The notes: generated by a model not told the origin, from the letters alone. A stretch of 64,000 nt of DNA from Cyclina sinensis (GCA_012932295.1 JAAONU010000001.1:50379134-50443133), one strand, 5' to 3'. Positions 12,001-27,800 are shown, counted from the first letter of the stretch. Numbers and translations are program-made.

Positions 12001-15000
12001 CTATTTGAGCAACAGACGTCAACGTATTGTTCTTACAAAGGTCAATATAGTCTATCGGCTATCCCGCAAGGTTTCATAATTGGCCTTCTCCTTTTTCCCA
12101 CCTTCATTAAATACATTGTCTAAGATCGTCAGTCTGAAGGTAAAACCTATTGCAGATACACAGGGTTATTTCGTTCGAGACCCGAGAGATTGCAACCCAA
12201 CAACTGCAGTCAGATATTATAACAGTTACAGCATGGGCAGAAAGATGGCTCGTCACATCTTAAAACCCAAGTCAAAATCACTTAAAGTCGCAAGAGACGA
12301 AATACTTCTCTATACACCGCTTCAAATGCTAAACAAAAATATACCGGAATTCAATGACCATAAATTCTTTGGGATATTTTTATCAGGCAACTGCCACTGG
12401 CTCCTTAAACAATTATCTTTTCTTAGTAATATGTCTCCAACACCATTATGTGATTGCGAATAAATGGAAACCTATTCCCATTACATTTTTGAATGTCAAC
12501 GTTACAATTCCAATAGACAAAACGTCTTAAAAGTTTCTCAGTTACTTTAATATAACCCTAAATGTATTTTTTTTGGGAACTCAAATACTCCTTCTCTTTG
12601 AGAGCATGTTCAGAGTTATATCTCTGAAATAAAACGATTTCTTTGATATCAAAGGAAAAACGAAATAATTTGAGACAACTCTCCTCTCCCTGCTCCAGAA
12701 ATTACTGCTGCAATAACTTTTAAATTAACCACACTCGTAAAATTTATACAAAAACGTTGTTTTTCACAGATATAGATGAATGTATGAGAAAGACACATAA
12801 ATGTGAACAGAATTGTGTGAACAGACAAGGATCTTATGAATGTTTCTGCGAAGATGGATATTCTATAGAAAAGGATGGACAATCTTGTATTGGTGAGTTG
12901 AAGTTCGATTATGTTTTTCTTATCTTGCAAATTTACAAAGGTATTTCCCTGTTATTATCGTGTTTTGTAATGTGTACGTTTTCAAACCTTTCATATTAGC
13001 TGTTTATTGTCTACCTCTTCCCCCTTTTAAAGATTCTTTTTAAGTCTATATGTTTATCATCGTCGGATACCCACGGTTAATTATTACATTAATCAAGCCG
13101 TGGGAAAAATGAATCGATTTGCAACGATATATAGCAACAAGTGCCTAAAATATCGACCAATGAAATCGCGTTAATAATATAGGTACTCTTCAGTGAAGGG
13201 GATAGAAAACTATCAGAAACAAAATGGCTGCGCCCGTGGCGAAAACCTGTTTCGTGTGTCTTGCCAATATGAAAGGCAAAAACAATCGCCAACTCAATTC
13301 TTCCACAAGCAAAGACCACTATAGTGATATTTTATCTAGTATTAACATTTCGCCCACATTTTCAGTTTTGAGCTTTTCACAAAATGAATTAAACATGTCT
13401 TCTATGGTTGCCGCCATCTTGTCTGTAATACCGAATGTCGTATTGAACGAGCGTTTTGACTGGTTTTAATTGCCTCATGAAATCATGAGGGAACCAATGA
13501 AATAGCTGTCTTTGACACACCTCTTATCGACTAGATAGCGTTCAAATATCCCACGGCTGATAAATGTTAATGGATCGGCCGTGGGTATCCGACGATGTAT
13601 GTTTATCTATTATTATCTGAACAGATATCAATGAATGTGCAAGTAACGTATCTGAGTGCGAACAAAATTGCTCGAATAAACAAGGATCTTATGAGTGTTT
13701 CTGTGACTTGGGATACAGCATTGATAGCAATGGTACATCCTGTAATGGTACGTTGAAAAGACATTTTATTATATTTGAAATAAGAATCTTTTCAGGAGTT
13801 TGAGTTGTTATGTTCTGGCAGCACAAACAGAAATGTACTTTAATTCTATTTAAAATTGCCTCTTTAATATGTTATTATATATTTTATTTTTAACCAACCA
13901 AAAGAAACTACAGTAGTAGTATTTCTATGCATGAAGGAAAATTGTTAGAGAAAATGATTTTTGTGAAAAAAGCAGTGTAAGCAAAAGGTGTGGCAACTGT
14001 TTGATAACAAAAAATAGTTTGATTTTGTCGTTATGTTTAATCATTTTAGATATTTCTCGTTGATAGATATAGATGAATGTACGGACAATACCACCAACTG
14101 TGAACAAATTTGTTTGAATGTGCCAGGATCGTATAAATGTGCCTGTGACCCAGGATACGAGTTGGATGTTGACACTATGTCTTGTAACGGTGGGTTAAAA
14201 CGTTATTCTGGACTATTTGCGTTTTTTTTTTCACGCTCAAATAATTTCAAGAGCTTTAAACTACGATAAATGTAAGGGCGCATTAAAATATTAGTTAAAA
14301 CTGTTATCCGTTAAAGCTGTAAGTTCTTGGTGTAGTCAATGCCGTCAGTATATTCTTTTTTAAACTGACATAATTCTGTCTTTGTGAAGGATACTACTTT
14401 CAAGAAACTTGGACTATCTCCAGTTAATTAAGATAACGAACACAAAATGTAAAATTGAACGGTTTTTTAGCTCACCTGAGCACAAAGTGCTCAAGTTGAG
14501 CTTTTGTGATCGCCTGATGTCCGTCGTCCGTCCGTGCGTGCGTGCGTCGTCAACTTTTTCTTCAAACAACTTCTTCTCCTGAACTGCTAAGCCAATCTTG
14601 CTGAAACTTGGCAGGAATGTTACTTGCATGAAGCTTTACCAAAATTGTTCAAATGGTTCAGGTCCATTGCATTTCTAGGCGACAGGAGCGAAAAATAGAT
14701 TTTCAAAGTTGGAACTTTAAAAATCTTCTTCTCCAGAACTACAAGGCTTGGAGTTTAGATATTTGGTATGAAGCATCATCCGGTGGACCTTTAATAAGTT
14801 CGTTCAAATCATGACCCCTGGGTCAAAAATGGCCCTGCCCCAGAGGTCACTAGTTTTACATATATTTATATATAGGAAAAACTTTAAAAATCTTCTTATC
14901 TGAAACCACAAGGCCTAGAGTCTAGATATTTGGTGTGCAGCATTGGTCAGTGTACCTCTACCAAATTTGTTCAAATCATGGCTCCTGGGCCAAAAATGGC

Positions 15001-16888
15001 CCAGCCCCAGGGGTCACATGTTTTACATAGAGTTATATAGGAAAAACTTTAAAAAATCTTCTTGTCAGAAACTGCAAGGCCTAGAGTTTAGATATTTGGT
15101 GTGCAGCATTGTCCAGTAGATCTCTACCAAGTTTGTTCAAATCATGGCTCCTGGATCAAAAATGGCCCCACAAGGGGTCACATGTTTTACATAGAGTTAT
15201 ATAGGAAAAACTTTAAAAAACCTTATTGTCAGAAACCGCAAGGCGTAGAGTTTAGATATTTGGTGTTCAGCATTCTCTAGTGGACCTCTATCAAGTTTGT
15301 TCAAATTATGTCCCCTGGGTCAAAATTGGCTACGCCCCAGGGTTCTCTTGGTTTACATATAGTTATCTTTTATAGTAAACATTTTCTCCGAAACGAATAG
15401 GACTAGACCTTAGATATTTGGTGTGGAGTATTGTGTTGAGAACCTTTACCAGTATTGTTTATATGTTGGCCCCGGGGTCAAAATTGGTCCCGCCCCGGGG
15501 GCCCTTAATATGTAGAAAAGGCAATCTTTAAAAATCTTCTTACTGGAAACCTCAATGCCTACAGCTTAGATATTTGGTATGCAGCATTGTCTAGTGGATG
15601 TCTATTAAGTTTGTTCAAATTATGTCCCCGGGGTCACAATTGGCCACGCCTCAGGGTTCTCTTGGTTTACATTTAGTTATATGGAAAAACATGAAAAATC
15701 ATCTTTCTCCGAAACTAATAGGACTAGACCTTAGATATTTGGTGTGGAGTATTGTGTTGAGAACCTTTACCAGTATTGTTTATATGTTGGCCCCGGAGTC
15801 AAAATTGGCCCCGCCCCGGGTCCCTTAATATGTAAGAAAGGCAATCTTTAAAAATCTTTTTACTGGAAACCTCAATGCCTACAGCTTAGATATTTGGTAT
15901 GCAGCATTGTCTAGTGGACCTCTACCTAGTTTGTTTGAAAAATTTCACTGGGGTTACTGTTGGCCCCGCCCGAGGGGTCATAAGTTTTAAATATCAGTAT
16001 AGAAGAAAATCTTTAAAAATCTTCTTGTCTGAAACCACAAGGCCTAGAATTTTAAAATTTGGCATGAAGCAAGCTTTATCAAGCTTTTTGAAATTATTAG
16101 ATTAAGTTAAAGGTCATGGAGGCTAAAAATAGATTTATCTACTGTTCCTCATAGAGCCTTCATTTATAGACCAATATCTTTGATATTCAGTATATAGGTT
16201 CCTCGCATAGACGTCTACACATGGGTAGGGTTTGAGGTCACTGGGTCAAGGTCAAGGTCACCATAGCTTATAATACATATTTCTACTTTCTGTCATAGAG
16301 CCTTTATTTATTCACTGATATTTTACATATTTGGTTTGTAGGCACTTACATATTTTCAATTAAAAAAATGAAATACTGCTTAGCAGGAAACCTACAGCCA
16401 AAGTACTCAGGTGAGCGATCCAGGGCCATCATGGCCCTCTTATTTATTTATTCAAGTTGGCGGTGTCTATTTCAATCTTAATTACTAGAAGAATAAAGTC
16501 AGAATAGAGAATAAAGTCAGAAATGCAAGGAGCAATTGATTTATCATTAGAAAACCGATTCACGGACAATGCATTTACATGTACTTGCAAAACATTTTAT
16601 TTGGTAAACTTAAATAAACTTTCCATTTTTCAGATATAGATGAATGTGCGATTAGAACATACAAGTGTCAACACAACTGTGTAAATTTACAAGGATCATA
16701 TGAATGTTCCTGCAATAATGGATACCTTTTAGACAAAAATGGTAAATCTTGTAATGGTAAGTTCAGATGTGATCACTATTTCATGAATGGATGGATGGAT
16801 GGATGGATGGTAGGATGGATGAGTGGATGGATGGATAGATAAATGGACGGATGGGTAGTCGGACTGACGAATAGATAGATAGATAGAT

Positions 16889-16937
<49 letters not shown>

Positions 16938-18696
16938 CTGATATGGTAATTTCAAAAGTCATATGATTTTCCGTGTCTTAAAATCTATGTACATGTATCT
17001 GAATTCATTCAACCTAAAAATATAAAACATCAAGACAAATGCTCATATTTTATTTTTTACAGACATTGATGAGTGTGCGAGTAAAACAAACGACTGCGAA
17101 CAGAATTGTTTAAATACAGTAGGTTCCTACTCCTGTTCGTGTGACCTGGGATACAGTTTGAATAAAAATGGTGTATCTTGCAACGGTACGTTCAAAAGGC
17201 ATATATTTACTCCCTGTTTTTAAGGTACCTAGAGAATATATTTAGAACACTTTAAAAATTTAATCAATCAAAATTACATTTGCTGATTAACCTTGTTTAT
17301 GAGCTCTTTGTTTAAAAAAAAGTTAAGTTAAAATTGCAAACAGCAAATGAACTGACCTTCAGTCAACTTTATATCTAAAAATGACATTAGATCATTTAAT
17401 TTCTTGTTCATTCTGAAACCAGTTTACGAACTATGCATATATATTTACTTTCATTACAGTTTGTGTAAACGTTCATGAACTTTACATCTTTCAGATACAG
17501 ATGAATGTGCGATAAAGGCATACACGTGTGAACACACATGTTTAAACTTACAAGGATCATATGAATGTTCCTGCAATGAAGGATATCTGTTAGATCAAAA
17601 TGGTAAATCTTGTAATGGTAAGTTCAGATTTGATACTACAATTTTCACGGATGGATGGATGGATGGAGGAGGGAAGGAAAGAGAGAGAATGTACATTGTG
17701 GACCGGTATATTTAATCCGGTGTTTCTAAAAGAACCATTTGGACATGGAGCACAAAAATAAGCAGAATGTTTCATGACATTAACGTAAAAATTGTCCATT
17801 TTTTACAAAAACTTCTAGACAGTCTTTTCTCATAAAAACAGTAGTTGTGGCTTTTTTCTACAGCACAAAGTTACCGTTTTCGTAATGCGACCTCTGTTCA
17901 ACTAATTAGCCGCCATTTTTAGCGAAGTCTAGAACTGAAAAGGTAAGAATTTTTATATGTTTATTTTGAAAGTGTTACAATCATGCACATGGTACTTATG
18001 AAGCATGCAATTTCAACAATCACAATTCTATAGTTTAAAAAATAATGCCAAATTACAAGTAAGAAAAAGGCAAGAAAAAGAGGAAAATCTATAAGGTTAC
18101 AGAATGTATTTAGTTTTTAGTACGTATTTGATAATAAAAACCTTTGAAAAGTTGCATAGGAACGTCTTTATAAACATTTTGATGTAAACAAAAGTCGGCC
18201 ATATTGTAGTGCATTATTGTCTGGGGTTTTTTTTTTGCATTTTTTGTCACTCTTTATATTCATATATATACTTTTACTAAATTTTATACACAGAGATGAC
18301 ACTTATTATCAGCTGTAAAATTAAGTGCGTATGGGCATTTTACATTTTGGTCAAACGAGCATTGCTAATGCTACACTTTAAAGACATACTTATATGTAGA
18401 CATTGTCGTCCAATCAAGCCAGAGTGTCAATATTGACATTGCTGAAACATTTAATACAATTATGTGTCAACAACAACTGCATAGTCACACAAATGTAATT
18501 TCATGTTAAAATATAGATGATGGTTACACAGCTTACTCAGATAACTATTTAACAAACTAAATAATTTTAGTCCACTGTAACTAATAATTGGACTTTATAA
18601 TAACACAAGCACAAGGACCAAAACGTTTTGCTACAGTTACTTCCTTTTCAATACTGTTGACCCTGCCGCTAAACATGTCATTGTGATGATATTAGA

Positions 18697-18732
<36 letters not shown>

Positions 18733-21700
18733 TTTTACAAAACACAAAACAAAATTAGAGGGGTAGGGTGGGCGAGTTCTTAGAAATATTTATACATGTG
18801 TATACAGCTAGAAACAGTTTAAAGTTGGATAGTGATGGCAGGGATCATAGGAAAAATCATTGACAGATATTGCAAAGGTACTGTGTTGTCTACATGACTG
18901 CCTGAAAATGTTAAAGTGTATTCTAGCATATTAAAGTTTAATGCTAAAATTTTACACTTTAATTTTTATGGATTGCAAACAGATAAGTGAATGAACTCTT
19001 ATTTGTCTTATTTTTCTATGTCCATTATGTCTAATTCAGCCTGTGCTATTTATAAAAATAATTGTCCTGTGTCCATTATTTCTTTTCAGGTTGCAGGTCT
19101 GAGGGTTTTACGATGGCAAATGTATTTTCTGCAAGAATAGGGAATGCACCTTAACTTGCCGCACAGAAGTTATGTTTCTGTGTACTAAAGTACTTTTGGA
19201 AAAGGCTGTTTTTTTCAGCATGAGTTGGAAATATTGCCTTCAAATGTAGAAGGTTTCAAAAAAAAAGACGAAATCATAATGTTACTGTTGTTTTTGTTAC
19301 CTATAACATTTTCTGCGAATGTTACTGCAGACAACAAGATCAAAGATGTCACACATGTATAGAATTTTTTTGCAAATTTACTTTATGGCACTTTGTGCAC
19401 TTAAAAATTTGTGTTTAACTTTTGCATACCGGTTATTCTTGTGCCATATTTCAGATAACAGTTTTTTGATTACATCAAAAGTGACAAAATCGTTTAAAGG
19501 CAGCAACGAATCATGTTAGCTAACTCCTGACTGAATTGCTTTGCAAATTATATTGTTTTTGTGGGGGAAAAAGACATCAAGCCAACAAGTTAGATAACTG
19601 TAGTTGCATTTTGAAATATAGAACCTATTACCCAGTTTAACTTATAAACAACTTTGAACAACTTCTTGTCTTACATGCTGTGATATCAATTTCCATGCAA
19701 CTGTAATTTTTCATTCTTTTACAAACTCATATGTATTTCTGACATACTCATGTTTATGCTTTTTTAACACCAAGGTATTGTTTCGGTTTCTATGTATAAT
19801 GTATCATACATTATTTATCAGTGACTTGTTAATGGGATACAAAGGCAAATGAATGCCCAAAAATTTAAAAGTGATATTATTTGCTCAAATTACGTTCAAT
19901 ATGAAGAGCTTTAAATTCCCAGTATGTTTGTCCATATAAATAAAGTGAAATGTGGGCATGAACGTAAATATTAGAACATTCTTTAACAGAAAGTAAAACG
20001 TTTACGGAATCACCGGGGTGTTTTTAAACAAGTCACGTGAAAAAAACAATCAATCGTCGTTTCGGTTGGGTTGATTTTTGCCGTAGATCACCTGACAGGT
20101 ACTTCAACCGTCCAGTCATCCACTGCAAAATTTAGCGCGAAATCTAAATTTTCTATCTTGACCCACGTGGGTCAAGTTAGGAAAACACCCGGTTTTTCAT
20201 TTAAAAAGAGGAGATCTTTGTTACTGGGACTGTTCATTTTATTTATTTCGATCACATTTATAGTGTATTTTTTGAAGAAATGAGAAAGATAGCATAAAAC
20301 TTTTGCCTGTATATCCCTTTAATTTGTCTTACATTTTTATGTATTTCGGCAAAGTACTATGTTTAAAAACATGACAATTTTTGATAAAATTGTACAATAG
20401 AGGTTTAAAAAAAACAGCCAAGGAACATGGCTTTATTACACTTTCAATGAGGCAGAGAAGTCAAGAGTCAAGGTTTTCTAACGCTGTTTAGTATACTATG
20501 TATATGTTTTGTTTCTTCTGTTTTTACATCTTTAACATATGGACAGATTGAATAATTATTTAGAAAACCTCTCGTGAATAATTGAACTGGGTTAATCAAT
20601 TATGTGCTTGCACAACAGTTATCATGGCAGCATGGGTGTATCTTCTTTAAAAAATTAACTTTAAACAAGTGCCTTTTGTATATAAACATGTTAATGTACG
20701 CACCAAATTCTGACATATGTCATGTGATATGTGCAGTTAATCCATTTGATCGCTTCTTCTTTATTATACAAATTGATTGCTTTCAGCTCTCGAGTCAACT
20801 TATCAAATACTGAATAATATGCAAGTGTTATTTGAGAAATCTTAATTCTACAGTTAGTAGTCATACTGGTAAATTATTTGTTCTTTGCTAAACTTGTGCT
20901 ACGTCACACTGATCTCAAAACGTTTGGAACATGATATAATGCATTCTTAACAGACTTGACCTTTAGTTATTAAAATAGCAATTAACTTACTGTATTTCCT
21001 TCCATTTTATTTGATTGCAACTATAAAACATTTTTTAAAAATCTTTTTCACATTATGATTACTTCAAACTGCTAGATAGGAACCCATTTTTTAAATCAGT
21101 TTTATATTGCAAATCCTATGTACAATAAATCCAATATTCAGACATCTGAAATAAGACTATAGGTACTTCTGACATCTCGTATTTCACACATAAGCGTTTT
21201 TTGTTTGCCCTCTGCTTTTTTTATGAAACTACGTGTTTCAAATGGCCGGCAGTTGTTTACACATTTGTTGTTTGTTTTTAAAATATTTCTGTATTTATTC
21301 ATTGTTTTTAAATATCCTTTTTTAATTTTTGAATAAATACAATGCTTTCAGTTATTCTTCCTGTATTTTATGAAAATCTTATATTTCCAAAGCAACTCCT
21401 CGTTTAGAATTACTAATGTCTAAACGCTCCTGGTACTGTACTCATATTCCCTGCCCAATACAAAAAGTACATTACTCCGACTTCCTAATCAAAGAAAACA
21501 ACCTAACTTATGTTGTTGTTCAGCTGTAGATACTTTTCGTCTGTCATTCGCGGTAAAACTGTATTACTGCCCGACCACGTTGAGAAGTCCATTACTTCTA
21601 GAAGTGTGTACACATTGTACAAATTAAGTTAAAAAAACTACCGATATACCTGCCTCTAGTCAAAACAGCTCATTCAAAATATTTGCATGCAAATCTGTTC

Positions 21701-24700
21701 GTCTCTCCGTTGCGATACATTTCTATCACTGATTTTATTGTATTTATTTATTGTCACAGACATTGATGAGTGCGCGAGTAAAACAAACGACTGCGAACAG
21801 AATTGTTTAAATACAGTAGGTTCTTACTCCTGTTCTTGTGACTCTGGATACAGCTTGGATGAAAATGGTACATCCTGTAACGGTACGTTCAAAACACATA
21901 CATTTTCTGCTTGATTTTGAGGTACTTGAAGAATATGTTTTCAACGCTCCGAAAAATCAATCAATCAGACTAACTGTTTACAGTTGCTTATAAACCCTGT
22001 ATTATTGAGCTTATTAGTTTTAAAAAGGAAAGTCAGAAATGCTAACAGAGAATGAAAGAGACCCTCTTTCAACTTTTGTACTTAAAATAGACACTATTTC
22101 AATTAATTGATTCATCCATCATACGGGGCAATGCATAAACATTGACTTGCAATACAGATTATGTAAACTTTAATGAACTTAAATTTCAGATATAGATGAA
22201 TGTGCGATTAAGGCATATACGTGTGAACACACCTGTTTAAACTTATATGGATCATTTGAATGTTCCTGCAATGAAGGATATTTTTTAGACCAAAATGGTA
22301 AATCTTGTAATGGTAAGTTCAGATTTGATGCTATGGTATTTCATGGATGGATGGATGGATGTATGGATATAATAACAGATTCCATTTTTATAAGCTTTTA
22401 TGGATGGATAAATCAATGCATAAATATATAGATCGAGAAATAAGAGAGAGAGAAAGAGAGAGAGAGTTGGTACATCCTGTTATAGTTATTTCAAAAGACA
22501 TATTTTTTCTGACTAAAAATATTTCAATTCTTCAGTTCTATGATTTCAACTGGAAAATATCAAACATTTAAGCGTAAGTTAATATTTTATTTTTTTACAG
22601 ATATTGATGAGTGCGCTAGTAAAACAAACGACTGCGAACAGAATTGTTTAAATACACTAGGTTCTTACTCCTGTTCTTGTGACTTTGGATACAGCTTAGA
22701 TAAAAATGGTAAATCCTGTAACGGTACGTTCAAAACACATTTTCTGCCTGATTTTGAGGTACCTGAAGTATTTTTTTTCAACGCTCCGAAAACTCAATCA
22801 ACCATACTAACTGTTTACATTAATTTTGCTTTTAAACCTTGCTTATGAACTCTTTATCTATAAAAAAAATGAAGTCAGAAATGCAAACAGAAAATGAATA
22901 TGGCCATATGTTTACCTTTTTTACCTATATAAACTATATCAGCTAATTTATTCATCATTAAAAACCAGTTTAAAAGACAATGCATATATATATACTTGCT
23001 ATGCATTTTGTGTAAGTTGGAATTGACTTTACATTTTTCAGATATAGATGAATGTCTGATTACGGAATACACGTGTGAACACACCTGTTTAAACTTATAT
23101 GGATCATATGAATGTTCCTGCAATGAAGGATATCTTTTAGACCAAAATAGTAAATCTTGTAATGGTAGGTTCAGATTTGATACTACGATCTTTCACGGAT
23201 GGATGGGTGGATGGATGGATTAATTGATGGATTGATAGAGTGAGAAAAAAAGGTAAATCCTGTAATGGTCATTTCAACAGACGTATATTTTTTCCTGTCT
23301 TAACATATCTGAATTTTGTGAATTCATCTTAATAATATCAAACATCAAGGCATAAGTTCATATTTTACTTTTTACAGACGTTGATGAGTGTGCAAGTAAA
23401 ACCTACAATTGCGAACAGAACTGTTTAAATACAGAAGGTTCTTACTCCTGTTCCTGTGATCTTGGATACAGCTTGGATAAAAATGGTTTTTCTTGTAACG
23501 GTACGGTCAAAAGACATATTTAAACTCCCTGATTTGATGTACCTGAAGAAAATATTTACAACTCTCCAAAAATTTAATGAGCCATACAAACCATTTACAT
23601 TTGCTGATTAACCTTGTTTATAAGCTCTTTAGTATAAAAAAAATTAAGTAAAAAATGCAAACTGCAAATAAACTGGACCTTCAGTCAACATTTGAACTAA
23701 AATAGACACTAGATTATTTAATTCCTTGTTCATTCTGAAATCAGTTTAAGATATATGCTTATACATTTACTTTTATTAAACATTTATTTTTTTAAACGTA
23801 AATGAACTTTACATTTTTCAGATATAGATGAATGTGCGATTAAGGCATACACGTGTGAACACACCTGTTTAAACTTACAAGGATCATATGAATGTTCATG
23901 CAATGAAGGATATCTATTAGACCAAAATGGCAAATCTTGTAATGGTAAGATTTGATTACTTTGATCTTTTACGGATGGATGGATGGATGGATGGACGGAG
24001 AGAGAGAGAGAGAGAATGGTAAATCCTGTAATGGTCATTTCAAAAGACGTATATTTTTCCCTGTCTTAACATATCTGAATTGTGAATTAAACTTCACAAC
24101 ATCAAAAATCAAGGCAGAGGCTCATATTTTATTTTTTACAGACATTGATGAGTGTGCAAGTAAAACCTACAATTGCGAACAGAACTGTTTAAATACAGAA
24201 GGTTCTTACTCCTGTTCCTGTGATCTTGGATACAGCTTGGATAAAAATGGTGTATCTTGTAACGGTACGTTCAAAAGACATATATTTACTCCCTGATTTT
24301 GAGGTACCTGAAGAATATATTTACAACACTCCAATTATTAATCAATCTGACTGTTAACATTTGCAGATTAACCTTGTTTATGAGCCCTTAAGTATAAAAT
24401 GTAAAGCCAAAAAAGCAAACAGCAAATGCACTCGACCATCAGTCAACTTTTTAACTAAAATAAACTCTTGATCATTTAATTGATTGTTCATTCTGAAACT
24501 TATGTACGATCTATGTATATAAAGTTACTTTCAATACAGTTTGTTTAAACGTTAATGAACTTTACATTTTTCAGATATAGATGAATGTGCGATTAAGGCA
24601 TTCACGTGTGAACACACCTGTTTAAACTTACAAGGATCATATGAATGTTCCTGCAATGAAGGATATTTTCTAGACCAAAATGGTAAATCTTGTAACGGTA

Positions 24701-24764
24701 AGTTCAGATTTAAAACAATTATATTTTTGGATAGGTAGATAGATAGATAGATAGATAGATAGAT

Positions 24765-24823
<59 letters not shown>

Positions 24824-27800
24824 TTGTGCATTCTGTAATGGAAGTTTCAAAATACATATTTTTCCTTTGTACAAACTGAATTCTGTGAATTTAACTTCAT
24901 AATATCGAACATTAGGTCATATGTGCATTTATTGTTTCAGACATTGATGAGTGTGCGAGCAAAACATACGACTGCGAACAGAATTGTTTAAATACACTAG
25001 GTTCTTTCTCCTGTTCCTGTGACCTTGGATACAGTTTGGATGACAATGGTACATCCTGTAACGGTACGTTAAAATGCATATGTTTTCTCCCTGATTTTGA
25101 GGTACCTGAAGTATGCGTTTTAACCCTCTGAAAAATCAATCATTTAGTGTTACTGTTTACATTGCTGATTAACTCGTTTATGAGCTCTAAAGTATAAAAA
25201 AGTAAAGTCGAAATGCAGCAGGCAAATGAACTGGACCTTCTGTCATTATCGCCGTTCCTGGACGGCGATATATACAATTAACAAGATTTGAACAGTTTTG
25301 CCTGTACACCGCCTGCCTTTAGCCAATCAAAGCAAAGCATTTCATATCACATGATAACAAAATGGACGTCAAAATTCTTCTGCAAGGGATGCGTAAATGG
25401 ACTCGCCCAACCGCCATGTTTGTCGGGTTACTTATTCTTACAACTGAAAAATACCATCATGAATGTACGATCTCAGTACCAGTCTTCAGGCTCGTGTAGG
25501 ATAAACACAGGATACACTGCGAAAAATACATCAATATACGGAAGTGTACGGTCCCGTATTTTTTACATATACGGGACGTATTCGCATAATATACGGACAT
25601 AATATACTAATCCGTATTCGGAACATCGGGTATACGGGAACTCTGTATATTTGTCATACAAATACGGATTTCCGTATTCTTCCAATATACATGTATGTAT
25701 ATGTGTCTGTATATTTGTAATATACGCTCAGTACGAAACCCGTATTTCAGCCATATACGGGCTATAACAACATCTAGTTTACCAATATACGGACTTGTAT
25801 TTTTATAGAATACGGGAAAGCTAAAAATCGTACATGATGCATAAACGGACTATGTATACTAGTGATATACGACGAATATACGGAAATGTATTTTCATAGA
25901 ATACGGAAATGCTTAAAAGCGTATATGACACAAATACGGGGCAAGAATACGGACTTTGTATAATGTAGATATACGTAGGAAATACGGAATTGTATTTTCA
26001 ATGAATACGGGAAAGCTAAAAGCCGTACATGACACATATACGGACTTATTATATAACATGTACGGATCAAAAATACGGACATGATATATTACAGGATACG
26101 GGAACCAAATATAGACCGATAATTTTCATGTACATGATGTGCGTGATCATTATATGTAGTTACTACTCATTTCTAGAACGGACTAGTTAAGATCCTCATC
26201 GTATCTACTTGAAGCATACGAAAAAATATAAAGACCTGCAATGTCTGAGAGAAAAGTAGGAAACATACCTTTTTTAAATAGATATACTGACAGAAAGTTT
26301 ACTTTGGCGTACACGAAATATGCCATAAGCATGATAAAAATTAACTCAGTAACTTATAAAGGATGAGGATGTGCACAAACAAAAGTAATTCAAATTAGTT
26401 CTGAATTTAATGAATAGTATTTTATGAACAAGTTTATTAATAAATGTAATATGATCATAAAAGAGTAACAATCAATAATAAAACCAAGCATATTGCAATG
26501 ATAAGAACATAACTGAAATTAATCTTGAAGTTATGCAAACAATGACTAGTGAACCTTGGCCACTTGGAAACATATATTCAAATTACAATAACATATGTAA
26601 TATCAAAGATTTGTCAGCTCATGCCATTGGTATTGTTTCATACGTTATCGTTAATCAATAGAAATCCAAGTATCACTGTATGTGTATGTAGTCACGGGTC
26701 ATTGTTTAGCTGTACAACATATAAATGAGAAATATTTTTAAAAATCTTATAAAACTACTAGTATGTGGAAGTGGCATTTTTACTTGCTACGATCACAGCT
26801 TATATATAAGACCCTGTTTCACTTGCACAGATAAACATACTTAATTTATAGGATTATTATGAGTTATTTCACTGTTTCTAACAAGGACATACATTTACAA
26901 CGTGCATTTCATAAAGTTTTATTCTTTTTGTTCTTTTATTCTGCTTCATTCTCTTGTGGCTGTGTCTTTTTCTGGGACTCGTGCAAGACTTGCATCTGCT
27001 CCTGCAGCTCTGCAATGGCATCATGAAGGTCCATTTGTCTGAAAATACAAAATGATAGTATTGATTTTGTATTTTAATTAATTTTCAATTATTACTTTTA
27101 AACATTTACTGTCCGTGTTTGATCACTTTTGCATAAAAAATTGTATTACCTATTTCGAAATTGTTATTGTCAAGGAAAGATGCTGGGATGATTAAGAGTT
27201 GCATATTTCATCAATTAATTACGCTCATTCTTACTTTTTTGTGTGTTCGCAGTTTTACATAGAATTATTTTTCACATGTTTAAAAGTTGCGCATGCGCAT
27301 TTTGCAAAAATCATGGTGTGCATAAACGTAAGGAAGTATGGATGCATAAAGACAAATAAGAAGTAAGGATACATAAAGATAAGTAAGGATGCATAAATAT
27401 CAAAAAGTAAGGATGCGTAGAGATTAGTAAGGAGAAGTAAGGTAAATATAAGTAAAGCGAAGAAAAGATAAGTAAGGAGAAGAAATTTAAACATAACTGC
27501 CATTATCATTTTCATACATATTGAATATGTTATTTATTTAATTCTTCGTCCTACATTTCTCTGAAAAAAATGAATTATATACCGCTACTGAGTGATGCAC
27601 GTGACCTGTCGAAGCACGTGAAGGGATGTTATGTTTCATAGAAGACGGGTAAAAAACATATTTTTAATCTATATTCCAGTAACAAATTATTAGTTATATT
27701 ACATTGAAGAAAATATATTTATGAATGTAAAAAACGGGAACAAAGCGTATTACTTAAAGAAGCTGTTCTTGTGAAAATTAAAGAGAAATCAAAATATCAT

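Noticed and set aside
16729..16962. Minus ORF of serine/tyrosine/leucine repeats
   Set aside because: It is only the translated (GATA/GGAT)n microsatellite. The same holds for the ORFs at 24552-24857 and 23784-24038.
20071..20283. 70-codon ORF with a hydrophobic C-terminus
   Set aside because: No splice context, no known domain and inside an intron; kept only as a remark.
25535..26105. Possible CRISPR-like array of regular short repeats
   Set aside because: The spacing is irregular, the motifs occur in both orientations, the genome is animal and the arrays sit at transposon ends.
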